From NCBI GenBank assembly GCA_963788975.1, contig CAWBIJ010000004.1, positions 620,001 to 684,000 on the forward strand: a DNA stretch of 64,000 nt, given 5' to 3'. Of this stretch, positions 25,983 through 34,343 are shown in pieces. Below the pieces are notes generated by a model, which saw nothing but the letters and a program-made list of their open reading frames with translations, was not told the DNA's origin and searched no databases. The first letter of the stretch is position 1. Each line of letters begins with the position of its first letter. The translations under genes and the position numbers were made by a program. Source of the stretch: VRUE01 sp963788975. Its GTDB lineage: Bacteria > Actinomycetota > Thermoleophilia > Solirubrobacterales > 70-9.

Positions 25983-27557
25983 GTGCCCGACGGCGAGGAA
26001 ACGAGCGGGAACGAGGACCTGGCTGAGCTGCTGCGGCGGCGCGGCCTGACCCAGGACGAGGCGCGCCCTGATGCGGTTGCCCGACGCCATGCCGCCGGCG
26101 GCAGGACGGCGCGCGAGAACATCGCCGACCTCGTCGATCCCGGCTCCCTCGTCGAGTACGGCCGCTTCGCGATCGCCGCGCAGCGCGGGCGCCGCGAGGT
26201 CGAGGACCTGATCGCCCGCACCCCCGCCGACGGCCTCATCGCCGGCACCGCTCGCGTCAACGGCGACCTCTTCGGCGAGCGCGCCGCCTGCGCGGTGCTC
26301 TCCTACGACTACACCGTCCTCGCCGGGACGCAGGGCGCCGTCGGCCATCGCAAGAAGGACCGGCTCTTCGAGCTGATCGAGCGAATGAGGCTGCCGACCG
26401 TCTTCTTCGCCGAGGGCGGCGGCGGCCGCCCGGGAGACACCGACTACCCGGTCGTCTCCGCGCTCGACACCCGCGCCTTCGCCCTCTGGGCCCGCCTCTC
26501 CGGCCTGGTGCCGCGGATCGCCGTCGTCTCCGGGCGCTGCTTCGCCGGCAACGCGACGATCGCCGGCTGCGCGGACCTGATCGTGGCCACACAGAACGTC
26601 TCGCTCGGCATGGGAGGCCCGGCGATGATCGAGGGTGGCGGCCTCGGCAAGGTCGACGCCGACGAGATCGGACCGATCGAGGTGCAGGCCGGCAACGGCG
26701 TCGTCGACCTCGTCGCCGCCGATGAGAGGGAGGCCACGGCGCTCACCCGGCGCCTCCTCTCCTACTTCCAGGGAACGACGCCGCCGGGCCCCGAACCAGA
26801 CCAGGACCGTCTCCGCGACCTGGTGCCGGAACGCCGGCGGCGGGCCTACGCGGTCCAGCCGATCGTCGAGACGCTCGCCGACGAGGGATCGGTCACCTTC
26901 CTGCGTCAGCGCTTCGCGCCAGAGATGGTCACCGCCCTGGCCCGGATCGAGGGACGCCCCCTAGGCCTGATCGCCAACGACACCCGGCACATGGCGGGGG
27001 CGATCACCAGCGACGGCGCCGGCAAGGCGGCGCGCTTCCTGCAGCTCTGCGACGCCTTCGGGTTGCCGGTCGTCTCACTGGTCGACACGCCGGGGATGAT
27101 GGTCGGCCCCGAGGCCGAGGCGACCGGCCTGGTCCGGCACTCCTCGCGGTTGCTGGTCGCCGGCGCGGCTCTCCGCGTCCCGCTGGTCGCGGTGATCCTG
27201 CGCCGCGGCTACGGGCTCGGCGCCCAGGCGATGGTGGGCGGCAGCCTGCACGAGCCGCTGCTGACAGTAGCCTGGCCAACCGCCCACCTCGGCCCGATGG
27301 GGCTGGAGGGCGCGGTCAAGCTGGCCCTGCGCAAGGAGCTGGAGGAAATCGCCGACGAAAAGGAGCGCGCCCAGCGCGTCCGTGACCTGACCGCCGCCGC
27401 CGAAGAGAACGCGAAGGCACTGAACGCCGCCGCCCTGTTCGAGCTCGACGACGTCATCGACCCGGCCGAGACCCGCGCGGCGATCGCCGCGACGCTGAGC
27501 GCAGCGTCGCGGCACCCCGCGCCGGCCCGCGGGCACCGCTTCGTCGACACCTGGTGA
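25983..27557 (+). CDS. Acyl-CoA carboxylase carboxyltransferase family protein
   Basis: A 524-residue carboxyltransferase. The N half has RHAAGGRTARENIADLVDPG, VLSYDYTVLAGTQGAVGHRK and GNATIAGCADLIVATQNVSL. The C half has RIEGRPLGLIANDTRHMAGA, DAFGLPVVSLVDTPGMMVGP and RRGYGLGAQAMVGGSLHEPL. Two crotonase-fold halves are standard for the beta subunit that moves CO2 from biotin to acyl-CoA. No biotin carboxylase is adjacent, so the partner and substrate (acetyl-, propionyl- or other acyl-CoA) are unknown. GTG 25983 is the preferred start; the frame is open from 25929. Confidence 0.88.
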   Translation: MPDGEETSGNEDLAELLRRRGLTQDEARPDAVARRHAAGGRTARENIADLVDPGSLVEYGRFAIAAQRGRREVEDLIARTPADGLIAGTARVNGDLFGERAACAVLSYDYTVLAGTQGAVGHRKKDRLFELIERMRLPTVFFAEGGGGRPGDTDYPVVSALDTRAFALWARLSGLVPRIAVVSGRCFAGNATIAGCADLIVATQNVSLGMGGPAMIEGGGLGKVDADEIGPIEVQAGNGVVDLVAADEREATALTRRLLSYFQGTTPPGPEPDQDRLRDLVPERRRRAYAVQPIVETLADEGSVTFLRQRFAPEMVTALARIEGRPLGLIANDTRHMAGAITSDGAGKAARFLQLCDAFGLPVVSLVDTPGMMVGPEAEATGLVRHSSRLLVAGAALRVPLVAVILRRGYGLGAQAMVGGSLHEPLLTVAWPTAHLGPMGLEGAVKLALRKELEEIADEKERAQRVRDLTAAAEENAKALNAAALFELDDVIDPAETRAAIAATLSAASRHPAPARGHRFVDTW

Positions 27558-27573
27558 CTGCCTTCCCGCCCGC

Positions 27574-28248
27574 CTAGCTCTCGACGCCGGTGTCGGTGTG
27601 GGCTGCCCCGATCGGCTTCGACTCCGGCGAACCGCGCTGGCGCAGGTAGACCGCGAAGACCGCGAAGGAGCCGACCGCGAGGAACTCCGACTGCCAGTTC
27701 TGCAGCGTCGCCTGCCAGAAATCGGCGTTGCCGACGTACTCAAGCCAGTTGATCGCGTCCTCTTTGTGATCGCTCAGCTCCTGGTTGTAGGCGGTCCAGC
27801 CCGTGAACGACTGGGCCAGCCAGGTGAGCAGGAAGATCGTCCCCATCACGATCACTAGCGAGTTGCCGTAGAGGCCGGCGCGCCAACCACCAGCCTTCGC
27901 CGGCCGCGGCGAGTCCGCCTTGGCGTCCTCCCCGATCATCTGCTCCTCGTCCGACTCCCGACCGGCCTGGTCGAGCTTCTTCGACTCAGGGGAGCCCCGC
28001 TGCAGCAACCAGATAGTCAGCATCAGGAAGACCAGGAACTGGAGGTACTCGGATTGCCAGTTCTCCATCACTGCCTGGCCGAAGTCGGAGGAGGTGAGGT
28101 AACGGCCCAGAGAGATTGCCTCGCCGCCGTGGGCGAGCTGCTCGCTGTTGTAAGCGACGTGGCCGGCGATCGCCTGCCCTGCGAGACAGACCAGGAAGAG
28201 CAGGCCGAAGACGATCCCGAGAGAGTTGTCGCGAATCGCTCTCGGCAT
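27574..28248 (-). CDS. DUF6766 family membrane protein with internal duplication
   Basis: A 224-residue protein made of two similar halves. Each half has a helix like NSLGIVFGLLFLVCLAGQAI or NSLVIVMGTIFLLTWLAQSF, a polar loop, then ENWQSEYLQFLVFLMLTIWL or QNWQSEFLAVGSFAVFAVYL, ending in LRQRGSPESK. A charged linker (GRESDEEQMIGEDAKADSP) joins them. Function unknown. It starts 2 nt after a 27-residue membrane peptide gene; both would be driven by the stress-type promoter at 28368-28393. Confidence 0.82.
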   Translation of the reverse strand: MPRAIRDNSLGIVFGLLFLVCLAGQAIAGHVAYNSEQLAHGGEAISLGRYLTSSDFGQAVMENWQSEYLQFLVFLMLTIWLLQRGSPESKKLDQAGRESDEEQMIGEDAKADSPRPAKAGGWRAGLYGNSLVIVMGTIFLLTWLAQSFTGWTAYNQELSDHKEDAINWLEYVGNADFWQATLQNWQSEFLAVGSFAVFAVYLRQRGSPESKPIGAAHTDTGVES

Positions 28249-28250
28249 GC

Positions 28251-28334
28251 CTAGTGGTGAGTGAGGCCGATCACCGCGAAGTAAGCCACGGTCGCGAGGA
28301 TGCCCACCAGGTAGACGCCGAACAGCAGCTTCAT
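28251..28334 (-). CDS. 27-residue membrane peptide
   Basis: ATG 28334 encodes a peptide that is almost all one membrane helix: MKLLFGVYLVGILATVAYFA, then VIGLTHH. AAAGGGG precedes it at good spacing. Its stop is 2 nt before the DUF6766 start, which suggests a small partner or regulator of that membrane protein. Too short for family recognition; support comes from RBS, hydrophobicity and position. Confidence 0.55.
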   Translation of the reverse strand: MKLLFGVYLVGILATVAYFAVIGLTHH

Positions 28335-28367
28335 CACGACCCCTTTCGGCCTTTGTGTGAACCGCTG

Positions 28368-28393
28368 TTCCCCGATCCCTGCCAGCGCAAACC
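28368..28393 (-). promoter_or_regulatory. SigB/SigF-type promoter (GGTTT-N15-GGGGAA)
   Basis: On the minus strand, GGTTT (28393-28389) and GGGGAA (28373-28368) are 15 nt apart, about 34 nt before the 27-residue peptide gene. The -10 matches the GGGTAT consensus at four of six positions. Confidence 0.45.
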
Positions 28394-28396
28394 CGG

Positions 28397-28422
28397 GGTT
28401 TCGAGCGGAGATCCCCGGGTAG
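28397..28422 (+). promoter_or_regulatory. SigB/SigF-type promoter (GGTTT-N15-GGGTAG)
   Basis: GGTTT (28397-28401) and GGGTAG (28417-28422) with a 15-nt spacer, just upstream of the gene at 28435. Same elements and spacing as the promoter of the sigma gene at 30253. Its -35 nearly abuts the -35 of the divergent promoter. Confidence 0.65.
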
Positions 28423-28434
28423 ATCACGGCCACG

Positions 28435-28662
28435 ATGGCCACCCCCCGCACTCGAACCCAGCCGAACCCAGGCGAGATCTGGCTCAGTTGCCCGCCGTAC
28501 CTGCTGATCGCGGAGATCCTCGCGGTGGACGCCAAGCGCAGTCCAGGCGTAGTCAGCTACGAGTTGCACGACGAGAACGGGTTCCCGCTCGAACGGGCCA
28601 ACGCCGCGCTCGATGACGGCTGGTGGCAGGCGTTCCAGCCACTGGTCCGCCGTCACGGCTGA
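28435..28662 (+). CDS. Small conserved-type hypothetical protein (75 aa)
   Basis: Starts MATPRTRTQPNPGEIWLSCP and continues LIAEILAVDAKRSPGVVSYE, LHDENGFPLERANAALDDGW and WWQAFQPLVRRHG. The middle looks like a short beta-rich SH3-like barrel with alternating hydrophobics. I do not recognise a family. It sits 13 nt after a strong SigB/SigF-type promoter and 2 nt before the DUF72 gene, so it is probably stress-induced. Confidence 0.6.
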   Translation: MATPRTRTQPNPGEIWLSCPPYLLIAEILAVDAKRSPGVVSYELHDENGFPLERANAALDDGWWQAFQPLVRRHG

Positions 28663-28664
28663 CT

Positions 28665-29391
28665 GTGCGCCCGGTCCGCATCGGCTGCTCTGGCTGGAGC
28701 TACCGCGACTGGCGCGACCGGTTCTACCCGTCGGGCACGCCGACCTCACGCTGGCTCGAGCACTACACCTCGGTCTTCGGCACAGTCGAGCTGAATGCGA
28801 CCTTCTACCGCCTGCCCACCGTCGCCGCGGTCCGGAAATGGGCCGAGGGCACCCGACGGGTTCCTCTTCGCCGTCAAGGCCAGCCGTTACCTCACTCATA
28901 TCCGCCGGCTCCGCGACATTCGGACCGGCTTGGCGCGATTCTGGGAGCCGCTCGAACCGTTGCGCGAAACGGGCAAGCTGGGGCCGGTGCTTTGGCAGCT
29001 GCCAGGCAACTTCCAGCGGGACGAAGAGATCCTCGCCGACGCCCTCGAGTCATTTCCCGGCGATGCCCGTCACTGCTTCGAGTTCAGGCACCCAAGCTGG
29101 TTCACGCACGATGTCTACGCACTGTTGGATCGATACGGCGCCAGCCTGGCCCTCGGCCATGACGCCCGGCGCGAGTTGCCCGCCGCCTCACCCGTCGGTC
29201 CGATCGCTTACCTGCGGCTTCACTACGGCGCGCGCGGTCGCACCGGCAATTACTCGCGGAGCGAGCTGGACACTTGGCGACGGCGGATCGCCGCCTGGCG
29301 CTCCCGGCGCGAGGTCTTCGCCTATCTCAACAACGACTGGCAGGGCTTCGCCCCCAGCAACGCGCTTTATATTCGCCGGGGCCTCTCCTGA
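28665..29391 (+). pseudogene. DUF72 family protein, frame broken once
   Basis: GTG 28665 starts VRPVRIGCSGWSYRDWRDRF and RWLEHYTSVFGTVELNATFY, the typical DUF72 (YecE-like) TIM-barrel N-terminus. Near 28855 the frame is lost at a GGG run; removing one G restores AEAPDGFLFAVKASRYLTHI. The rest reads through GPVLWQLPGNFQRD, CFEFRHPSWF and FAYLNNDWQGFAPSNAL to the stop at 29391. Total about 241 residues, the normal length. DUF72 proteins are widespread and of uncertain function. The gene is probably intact in the organism. Confidence 0.85.
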
Positions 29392-29407
29392 GGCCCCGGC
29401 CGCTCTT

Positions 29408-29632
29408 CTATAGGCGGTTGCGCAGCAGCTCCTTGCCCTGCTCGGCACCCTTCCGGCTGGCCTCCTGGGCGCGCCTGAAGAAATCCGCCAGATCATTGTC
29501 GTTGGCTCGCTCGGCGTCCTGGATGTAGGTCTCCAGGCGCAGCACGTTGCTCAGGCACTGCTCGACAAACCAGATGACGTTGTAGTCCTTGTCCTTCGTG
29601 CCGGTTATCTCGCCGGCCTCTTGCACTGCCAT
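29408..29632 (-). CDS. Small helical protein next to ferritin-like gene
   Basis: A 74-residue, mostly helical acidic protein: YNVIWFVEQCLSNVLRLETY and ANDNDLADFFRRAQEASRKG, then a basic tail. No family recognised. It starts 13 nt after the ferritin-like stop on the same strand, so it is an operon member. The helix pattern suggests a two-helix hairpin that may bind the ferritin-like protein; this is inference. Confidence 0.65.
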   Translation of the reverse strand: MAVQEAGEITGTKDKDYNVIWFVEQCLSNVLRLETYIQDAERANDNDLADFFRRAQEASRKGAEQGKELLRNRL

Positions 29633-29645
29633 GCCGTCCTCCTTG

Positions 29646-30170
29646 TCAGTTGTTCGAGTTCGTGGAAATGCCCTCGACCTCGTACTCGCGCAGGAATCCC
29701 TCGAAAAGGCGGCGGTGCGATTGCTCGTCGTGGAGGATCGCGGTCACCATGTCCTGGGTGACCGGATCGACCTGGTCGGTCTCCTCGACAATCCGGGTGT
29801 AGTGCTCGATCGCGCCGGTCTCCGCCTTGATCACGCCGCGGATCACGTGGACGGTGTCGGTCTGCTCCTCCGGTGGCTGCAGGAAGCTCTGCTCGGCGGA
29901 GAAGGCCTCGGATCCCGGGACCACGCCGTAGAGCTCCTTGATCCGCTCGGCGAAGCGCCGCGCGTGCCCGAGCTCCTCCTCGATGTCCTCGGTCAGAGAC
30001 TCCTTGATCTCCTGCGCACGCACGCCGTCGAGGTTGACCGAGGCAGAGAGGTAGCTCATCACCGTCTCGATCTCCATCCAGTAAGCCTTCGTCAGCAGCT
30101 CGACTACGCCATCGCGTGCCTCGCTATTGGCGCCGTCGAAAATGCCCTTGCTCGGGCTGGTCGTCTCCAT
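29646..30170 (-). CDS. Ferritin-like diiron protein
   Basis: A 174-residue four-helix protein. Metal-type residues are EIETVMSYLSASVN (helix A), EDIEEELGHARRFAERI (helix B, E-x-x-H), IKAETGAIEHYTRIVEETD (helix C) and ILHDEQSHRRLFEGFL (helix D, E-x-x-H). This matches the bacterioferritin/Dps-like superfamily: ferroxidase and iron storage or peroxide defence. The frame is open to 30272, but ATG 30170 follows GGAGGAG. GGGTAG occurs upstream on the same strand (rc of 30213-30218), although its -35 is weak, so SigB-type control is possible. Confidence 0.85.
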   Translation of the reverse strand: METTSPSKGIFDGANSEARDGVVELLTKAYWMEIETVMSYLSASVNLDGVRAQEIKESLTEDIEEELGHARRFAERIKELYGVVPGSEAFSAEQSFLQPPEEQTDTVHVIRGVIKAETGAIEHYTRIVEETDQVDPVTQDMVTAILHDEQSHRRLFEGFLREYEVEGISTNSNN

Positions 30171-30252
30171 CGCGGCTTTCGCTCCTCCGCTCGAGGGTTT
30201 CCGGTGTGGCTCCCCTACCCGCACCTGGGTCGTTGAATCGCGCGCCCGGGAC

Positions 30253-30278
30253 GGTTTGAGCCCACCCCCCACGGGTAG
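30253..30278 (+). promoter_or_regulatory. SigB/SigF-type promoter of the sigma gene (GGTTT-N15-GGGTAG)
   Basis: GGTTT at 30253-30257 and GGGTAG at 30273-30278, spacer 15, 53 nt before the sigma-factor ATG. It matches the recognition pattern of SigB/SigF-group factors, so the gene is probably autoregulated. Confidence 0.7.
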
Positions 30279-30331
30279 TCGGGCGACCGGATGGAGACCG
30301 GCCGCTACGGTGCGGGGACAGAGGCACGACC

Positions 30332-31129
30332 ATGGCCGCAGAGCAAGACGAAGAACACTCCCAGCACCCCACGCCCGGCCCAGAGGAGCAGCTGGCGAGC
30401 GAGGCGAAGCTCTGGGCCCGCTTCGTCGAGCGGCGCGACCCCGCGACGCGGGAGGAGCTGGTCAGCCGCTACCTGCCCTTTGCCCGCAGCCTCACCCGGC
30501 GCTACCGGACGGCCAACGAGTCCTTCGACGACCTGCTCCAAGTCGCCAGCCTCGGCCTCGTCAACGCGATCGACCGCTTCGACCCCGATCGCGGCATCCC
30601 CTTCACCGCGTTCGCCTCGCCGACCATCCTCGGCGAGCTGAAGCGCCATTTCCGCGACCGGGTCTGGACGGTGCGGGTGCCGCGCGGCCTCCACGACCGG
30701 ATGGCGGACGTCAGCAAAGCGATCGGCGAGCTGACCGAGGAGCTCCAGCGCTCTCCCTCGGTCACCGAGATCGCAGAGCGGCTCGAGCTCGAGGAGACCG
30801 ACGTGCTCGAGGTGCTCGAGGCGAACCACAATCGCCGGCCGCTCTCGCTGGACCGGCCGGCCAACGCCAACGACCCGGACGAGACGCCGGCCTCGGAGTG
30901 GATCGGCAGCGAGGACGAGGGCTACGAGCTGGTCGAGGGCAAGGTCGCGCTCGACGCCGCCCTCCCCCACCTCGACGAGCGCGAGCGGCTGGTCCTCCGG
31001 CTGCGCTTCGTCGAGGACATGACGCAGTCGCAGATCGCCGAGCAGATCGGCCACTCGCAGATGCACGTATCCCGCATCCTGCGCCGCACGCTGCAGCGGA
31101 TACGCGAGCAGATCGAGGAAGAGGGCTGA
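30332..31129 (+). CDS. SigB/SigF-type alternative sigma-70 factor
   Basis: A 265-residue group 3 sigma factor. Region 2 is LVSRYLPFARSLTRRYRTAN and DDLLQVASLGLVNAIDRFDP, with FTAFASPTILGELKRHFRDR. Region 3 starts VWTVRVPRGLHDRMADVSKA. Region 4 is LDERERLVLRLRFVEDMTQS followed by the helix-turn-helix QIAEQIGHSQMHVSRILRRT. The RH-F-RD-RVW-V-VPR block is characteristic of the SigB/SigF/SigG branch controlled by partner switching. The neighbouring RsbW-like ATPase, STAS proteins and PP2C phosphatase supply that circuit. Confidence 0.92.
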   Translation: MAAEQDEEHSQHPTPGPEEQLASEAKLWARFVERRDPATREELVSRYLPFARSLTRRYRTANESFDDLLQVASLGLVNAIDRFDPDRGIPFTAFASPTILGELKRHFRDRVWTVRVPRGLHDRMADVSKAIGELTEELQRSPSVTEIAERLELEETDVLEVLEANHNRRPLSLDRPANANDPDETPASEWIGSEDEGYELVEGKVALDAALPHLDERERLVLRLRFVEDMTQSQIAEQIGHSQMHVSRILRRTLQRIREQIEEEG

Positions 31130-31132
31130 GGC

Positions 31133-31957
31133 TCAGCCGCGGATCGCGGCGAAGCGAACGACGACGTACTCGCCGTTCTCGTCCCGCTCGACGCGCATCT
31201 CGTCGGCCAGCGCCTCGAGCGTGCCCCCGACCTGCGGCACCGCGAGCCCGTCGAGCAGTCGCTGGCTGGCGCCGTCGGGCATCGGGCCGATTCGCAGGTC
31301 GATGCCGTCCTCACCGTCGGCGATCGCGAAGCGCAGGTGTTCGTTGCCGAACGCCTGCGGGGCGCGCGCCGAGACCGCGTCGGTGAGCAGCATCGCGTCG
31401 TTGAGCCGGTCGACGCTGATCGGGTGGCGCGAGGCGAGGGCGCCGACGACGCGCTCGAGCACCGGAGCGGCCAGGTCGGGTCGGCCGATCGTCACCTCCG
31501 TCGCCTCGTCGACCGGCGGAACGCTCGCTTTCTCGGCAACGCCGTCGCCTTCCTGCGGGGACCGCAGCGGCAGGTGCATCCTCACTTCCGTGCCGCGGCC
31601 GAGGCCGCCGGCGATCTCGAAGCTCTGCGAGAGCGCCGCGATCAGCGTCATCCCGATCCGCAAGCTCGGTCGCTCGACGTCCGGCCGGGGGCGAATGCCG
31701 CCTCCCGAGTCACGCACGCAGACGGTCAGGCCCTCCTCCTCTGGGAACGCCTCCACTTCGAGCGGCCCATTGCCGTCGTCATAGGCGTGGACGACGACGT
31801 TCATGCAAGCCTCGGTGACGACCGTCTTCAGGTCGCCGATGCTCGGTTCGTTCATCCCGAGCTGCTCGGCGAGCCCGGCGACCGCGTGGCGAACGACCGC
31901 TACGTTGGCCGGCTTCGCGGGCAGCTTGAGGTGGAGGCCGTGCGGCTCGCCGTTCAT
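31133..31957 (-). CDS. Two-module HATPase protein (RsbW-like anti-sigma factor)
   Basis: A 274-residue protein. The first half is a GHKL ATPase of the anti-sigma kind: N box DLKTVVTEACMNVVVHAYDD, G1 box LTVCVRDSGGGIRPR and G2-like GLGRGTEVRMHLPL. The second half (VDEATEVTIGRPDLAAPVLE onward) looks like a degenerate copy. Its N-box equivalent reads VDRLNDAMLLTDAVSARAPQ with no clear nucleotide residues. It probably binds and phosphorylates STAS partners and holds the sigma factor. It is convergent with the sigma gene. ATG 31957 is chosen over longer options because the domain begins 9 residues later. Confidence 0.82.
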   Translation of the reverse strand: MNGEPHGLHLKLPAKPANVAVVRHAVAGLAEQLGMNEPSIGDLKTVVTEACMNVVVHAYDDGNGPLEVEAFPEEEGLTVCVRDSGGGIRPRPDVERPSLRIGMTLIAALSQSFEIAGGLGRGTEVRMHLPLRSPQEGDGVAEKASVPPVDEATEVTIGRPDLAAPVLERVVGALASRHPISVDRLNDAMLLTDAVSARAPQAFGNEHLRFAIADGEDGIDLRIGPMPDGASQRLLDGLAVPQVGGTLEALADEMRVERDENGEYVVVRFAAIRG

Positions 31958-32158
31958 TGTCCTGGGGGCGTGTCCAATCGAGTTCCGGGCATCAGCCCCG
32001 CGTAGGAGAGGGCTGCGGTTTGGAAGGCAAGGAAGCGTATCTGCGCGTCGATTCGTTTGGCTACCCGCGACGGGTGCGCCGAAACAAGGCCCTCCACAAG
32101 TTGACCTTCCCTCGCTAGCATTGGGAAGGGTCGTCCTGCCTGAAACGGGAGCCTCCAC

Positions 32159-32497
32159 ATGCCGACCGAACAACGCGACATCACCGACGGCACCCTGGTC
32201 GTACAGACGACTGCGGAGGGAGACCTCAGGACCGTCTCCCTGCGCGGCGAGCTCGACCTCGCCAACGCCGCGACCGCCGAGGCCGCGATCCAGAAGGCTC
32301 TCGATGAGGCGGCGCAGACAGTCGTGAACCTGGCGGAGCTGGAGTTCATCGACTCGACCGGGATCGCCCTGCTGGTCGGCGCGCTCGGCCACAACGGCGA
32401 CAGCGCCAGGCTCCGCTTCGTGCCCAGCCGGTCAGCGGCCGTCAACCGGGTCCTCGACCTGACCGGGCTGTCCGAGCGGCTCCCTCTGGTCGAGTAG
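32159..32497 (+). CDS. STAS-domain anti-sigma factor antagonist
   Basis: A 112-residue SpoIIAA/RsbV-like protein. It has VSLRGELDLANAATAEAAIQ and the phosphorylation site LAELEFIDSTGIALLVGAL with S66. Dephosphorylated, it should bind the HATPase and free the sigma factor. It is divergent from the HATPase gene and convergent with the NTF2-like/PP2C pair. A GGGAG element precedes the ATG. Confidence 0.9.
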   Translation: MPTEQRDITDGTLVVQTTAEGDLRTVSLRGELDLANAATAEAAIQKALDEAAQTVVNLAELEFIDSTGIALLVGALGHNGDSARLRFVPSRSAAVNRVLDLTGLSERLPLVE

Positions 32498-32507
32498 CCC
32501 GGCGCGA

Positions 32508-32912
32508 TCAGGCCGAGACGCCGGCGAAGCGCGTTTCGGCGAGCTCGGGATCGGGGAAGGCCTCGCCGCGGATGAAGCGGCCCTCCTTCGTCTGCCAGAT
32601 CCAGGCGATCGGCATGTCCCGGATACCGAGATCGCGGCTGCGCAGATATACCCGCCCCCGCACCAGCAGACGGCTCCCCTCCGACTCGACCTCCTTGACG
32701 GTGATCAGCAGCTCCTCCCAGATCCTGGCCACGTCGGTGAGGTACTCGTGCAGGCCGTCAGGCCCCATGTAGGGCTCGCCGCGCCCCACTTCTTCCCCCG
32801 TAACCGCGAAGAATTCCATCTCCTGGTGACAGAGCTCCTCGATCGCCTCGGCGTCGCGCCGGTTGAAGGCGTCGAAGAGGCGCTCGACCAGCTGCATCGG
32901 AGTCTCGGTCAT
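32508..32912 (-). CDS. SnoaL/NTF2-like protein
   Basis: A 134-residue cone-fold protein. It starts TPMQLVERLFDAFNRRDAEA, then IEELCHQEMEFFAVTGEE, GPDGLHEYLTDVARIWEELL and IAWIWQTKEGRFIRGEAFPD. This is the pattern of SnoaL-like domains, which act as small-molecule enzymes or ligand-binding modules. It overlaps the PP2C stop by 4 nt, so it is co-translated with a stress phosphatase, perhaps as a ligand sensor. The role is unproven. Confidence 0.82.
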   Translation of the reverse strand: MTETPMQLVERLFDAFNRRDAEAIEELCHQEMEFFAVTGEEVGRGEPYMGPDGLHEYLTDVARIWEELLITVKEVESEGSRLLVRGRVYLRSRDLGIRDMPIAWIWQTKEGRFIRGEAFPDPELAETRFAGVSA

Positions 32913-34249
32913 CGCGGCGCCACCGCCAGGATCGCCGCGTCGTCGTCCAGCGCGCCTTCGGTGAACGAGTGCAGCGCGCCCTCCAGTCGCTGCACGGCGA
33001 GCGCCGGGTTCGCGGCGCCGACCAGCTCGGCCCGCAGCCGCTCCTCGCCGAAGCGACCGTTCGGCCCCGAGGCCTCGATGATCCCGTCGGTGACGACGAC
33101 CACCTGCTGGCCGGGGTCTATCGGCATCTGCTCCAGCGTCCAGTCGGCGTCGTCGAAGGCGCCCAGGAGCGGGCCCGGCGCCGCCATCTCGGTGACCTCG
33201 TCCCCGTCGACGAGAAGCGGCGGCGGGTGCCCCGCAACCGCCATCCGAACCGGGCGGCGAGAGTCTTCGGAGAGGGCGAAGGCGGCGACGCTGCACATCG
33301 CCGGGTCGTGCTGGGCGAGCAGAGCCCGGTTGAGGGTGGCGAGGGCGACCAGCGGATCGCCGGTGAGGACGGCGGCCGTGCGCAGCGTGTAGCGGGCCTG
33401 CGCCGTGATCGATGCGGCGCGGGCGCCCCTGCCGGTGACGTCGCCGATCACCAGCATCCAGCCGCCCTTGACCGGGAAGGCGTCGTAGAAGTCGCCGCCC
33501 ACTTCGTTCTCGGCGCCGGCGGGACGGTACATCGCCGCCGCGGACCAGCCGGGGAGGTGCGGCAGCGGCGGCGGCAGGAGTCCGCGCTGCAGGGTCTCGG
33601 CGATCTCTTCCCGCGCCTGCATGGCGCGCTCCAGGTTGGAGAAGAGGCCGGCGTTGTCGAGCGCCAGCGCCACGCGTCCCGAGAGGACCCGGGCGAAGCT
33701 GGCGTCGTCGGGCCGGTAGCGCCGTCCCGACCAAGCCACCCCCAGGGTCAGGGCGCCGGTGACCCGGCCGCGCGCCCGCAGCGCCACCGTTATCGCCGAG
33801 CGCACGCCGAGGCCGCGCAGAAACTCGAAATCGTCGTCATCGTGGGAGATCAGGCGCAGGTCCTCCTCCGACAGCCGTTCGAAGAAACGAGGCGCCAGCG
33901 CCCTCCCCGATTCCCCGTCGAGCATGTACTCGGGTATCGACGGCTCGCGCTCGGCCAGTCCGCGCTCGGCTTCCGGCGGGGCGCCGGGCCCGACCCGAAC
34001 CCCGGCCCGCTGGGCGCGCCCGTCGGAGAGCACGTCGATCATGCAGAAATCCGCTATCTGCGGGACGAGGACCTCGCTGATCACAGTGAGGGTTTCCGGC
34101 AGCGAGCTCGCCGCGTCTGAGACCCGAGCGATGTCGTCGAGCACTTCGAAGCGCCGCGTCACCCGGCGGGTGCGAACGCGGGAAGCGATCAGCAGATAGG
34201 CGAGCGTCGCGCAAGCGACGGCCAAGGCCGCGATCACGATGCCCTCCAC
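32909..34249 (-). CDS. Membrane-anchored GAF-PP2C (SpoIIE/RsbU) phosphatase
   Basis: A 446-residue protein. It has one N-terminal membrane helix (IVIAALAVACATLAYLLIAS), a GAF domain (about 50-210, ending RVALALDNAGLFSNLERAMQ), a signalling helix (EEIAETLQRGLLPPPLPHLP) and a SpoIIE/PP2C domain. The metal motifs of the last are NEVGGDFYDAFPVKGG, VIGDVTGRGARAA and VVVVTDGIIEASGP, ending GALDDDAAILAV. It would dephosphorylate the STAS antagonists and so release the sigma factor on a signal read by the GAF domain. Confidence 0.92.
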   Translation of the reverse strand: MEGIVIAALAVACATLAYLLIASRVRTRRVTRRFEVLDDIARVSDAASSLPETLTVISEVLVPQIADFCMIDVLSDGRAQRAGVRVGPGAPPEAERGLAEREPSIPEYMLDGESGRALAPRFFERLSEEDLRLISHDDDDFEFLRGLGVRSAITVALRARGRVTGALTLGVAWSGRRYRPDDASFARVLSGRVALALDNAGLFSNLERAMQAREEIAETLQRGLLPPPLPHLPGWSAAAMYRPAGAENEVGGDFYDAFPVKGGWMLVIGDVTGRGARAASITAQARYTLRTAAVLTGDPLVALATLNRALLAQHDPAMCSVAAFALSEDSRRPVRMAVAGHPPPLLVDGDEVTEMAAPGPLLGAFDDADWTLEQMPIDPGQQVVVVTDGIIEASGPNGRFGEERLRAELVGAANPALAVQRLEGALHSFTEGALDDDAAILAVAPR

Positions 34250-34343
34250 CCGTTCTCCTTCCCTAAAACCCCAGCACTGGATGCGGCAAAGAATGCCTTA
34301 CTAAAAAGAGGGTAGCGCTTCCTGCGCTAGCATCCGGTCACTT

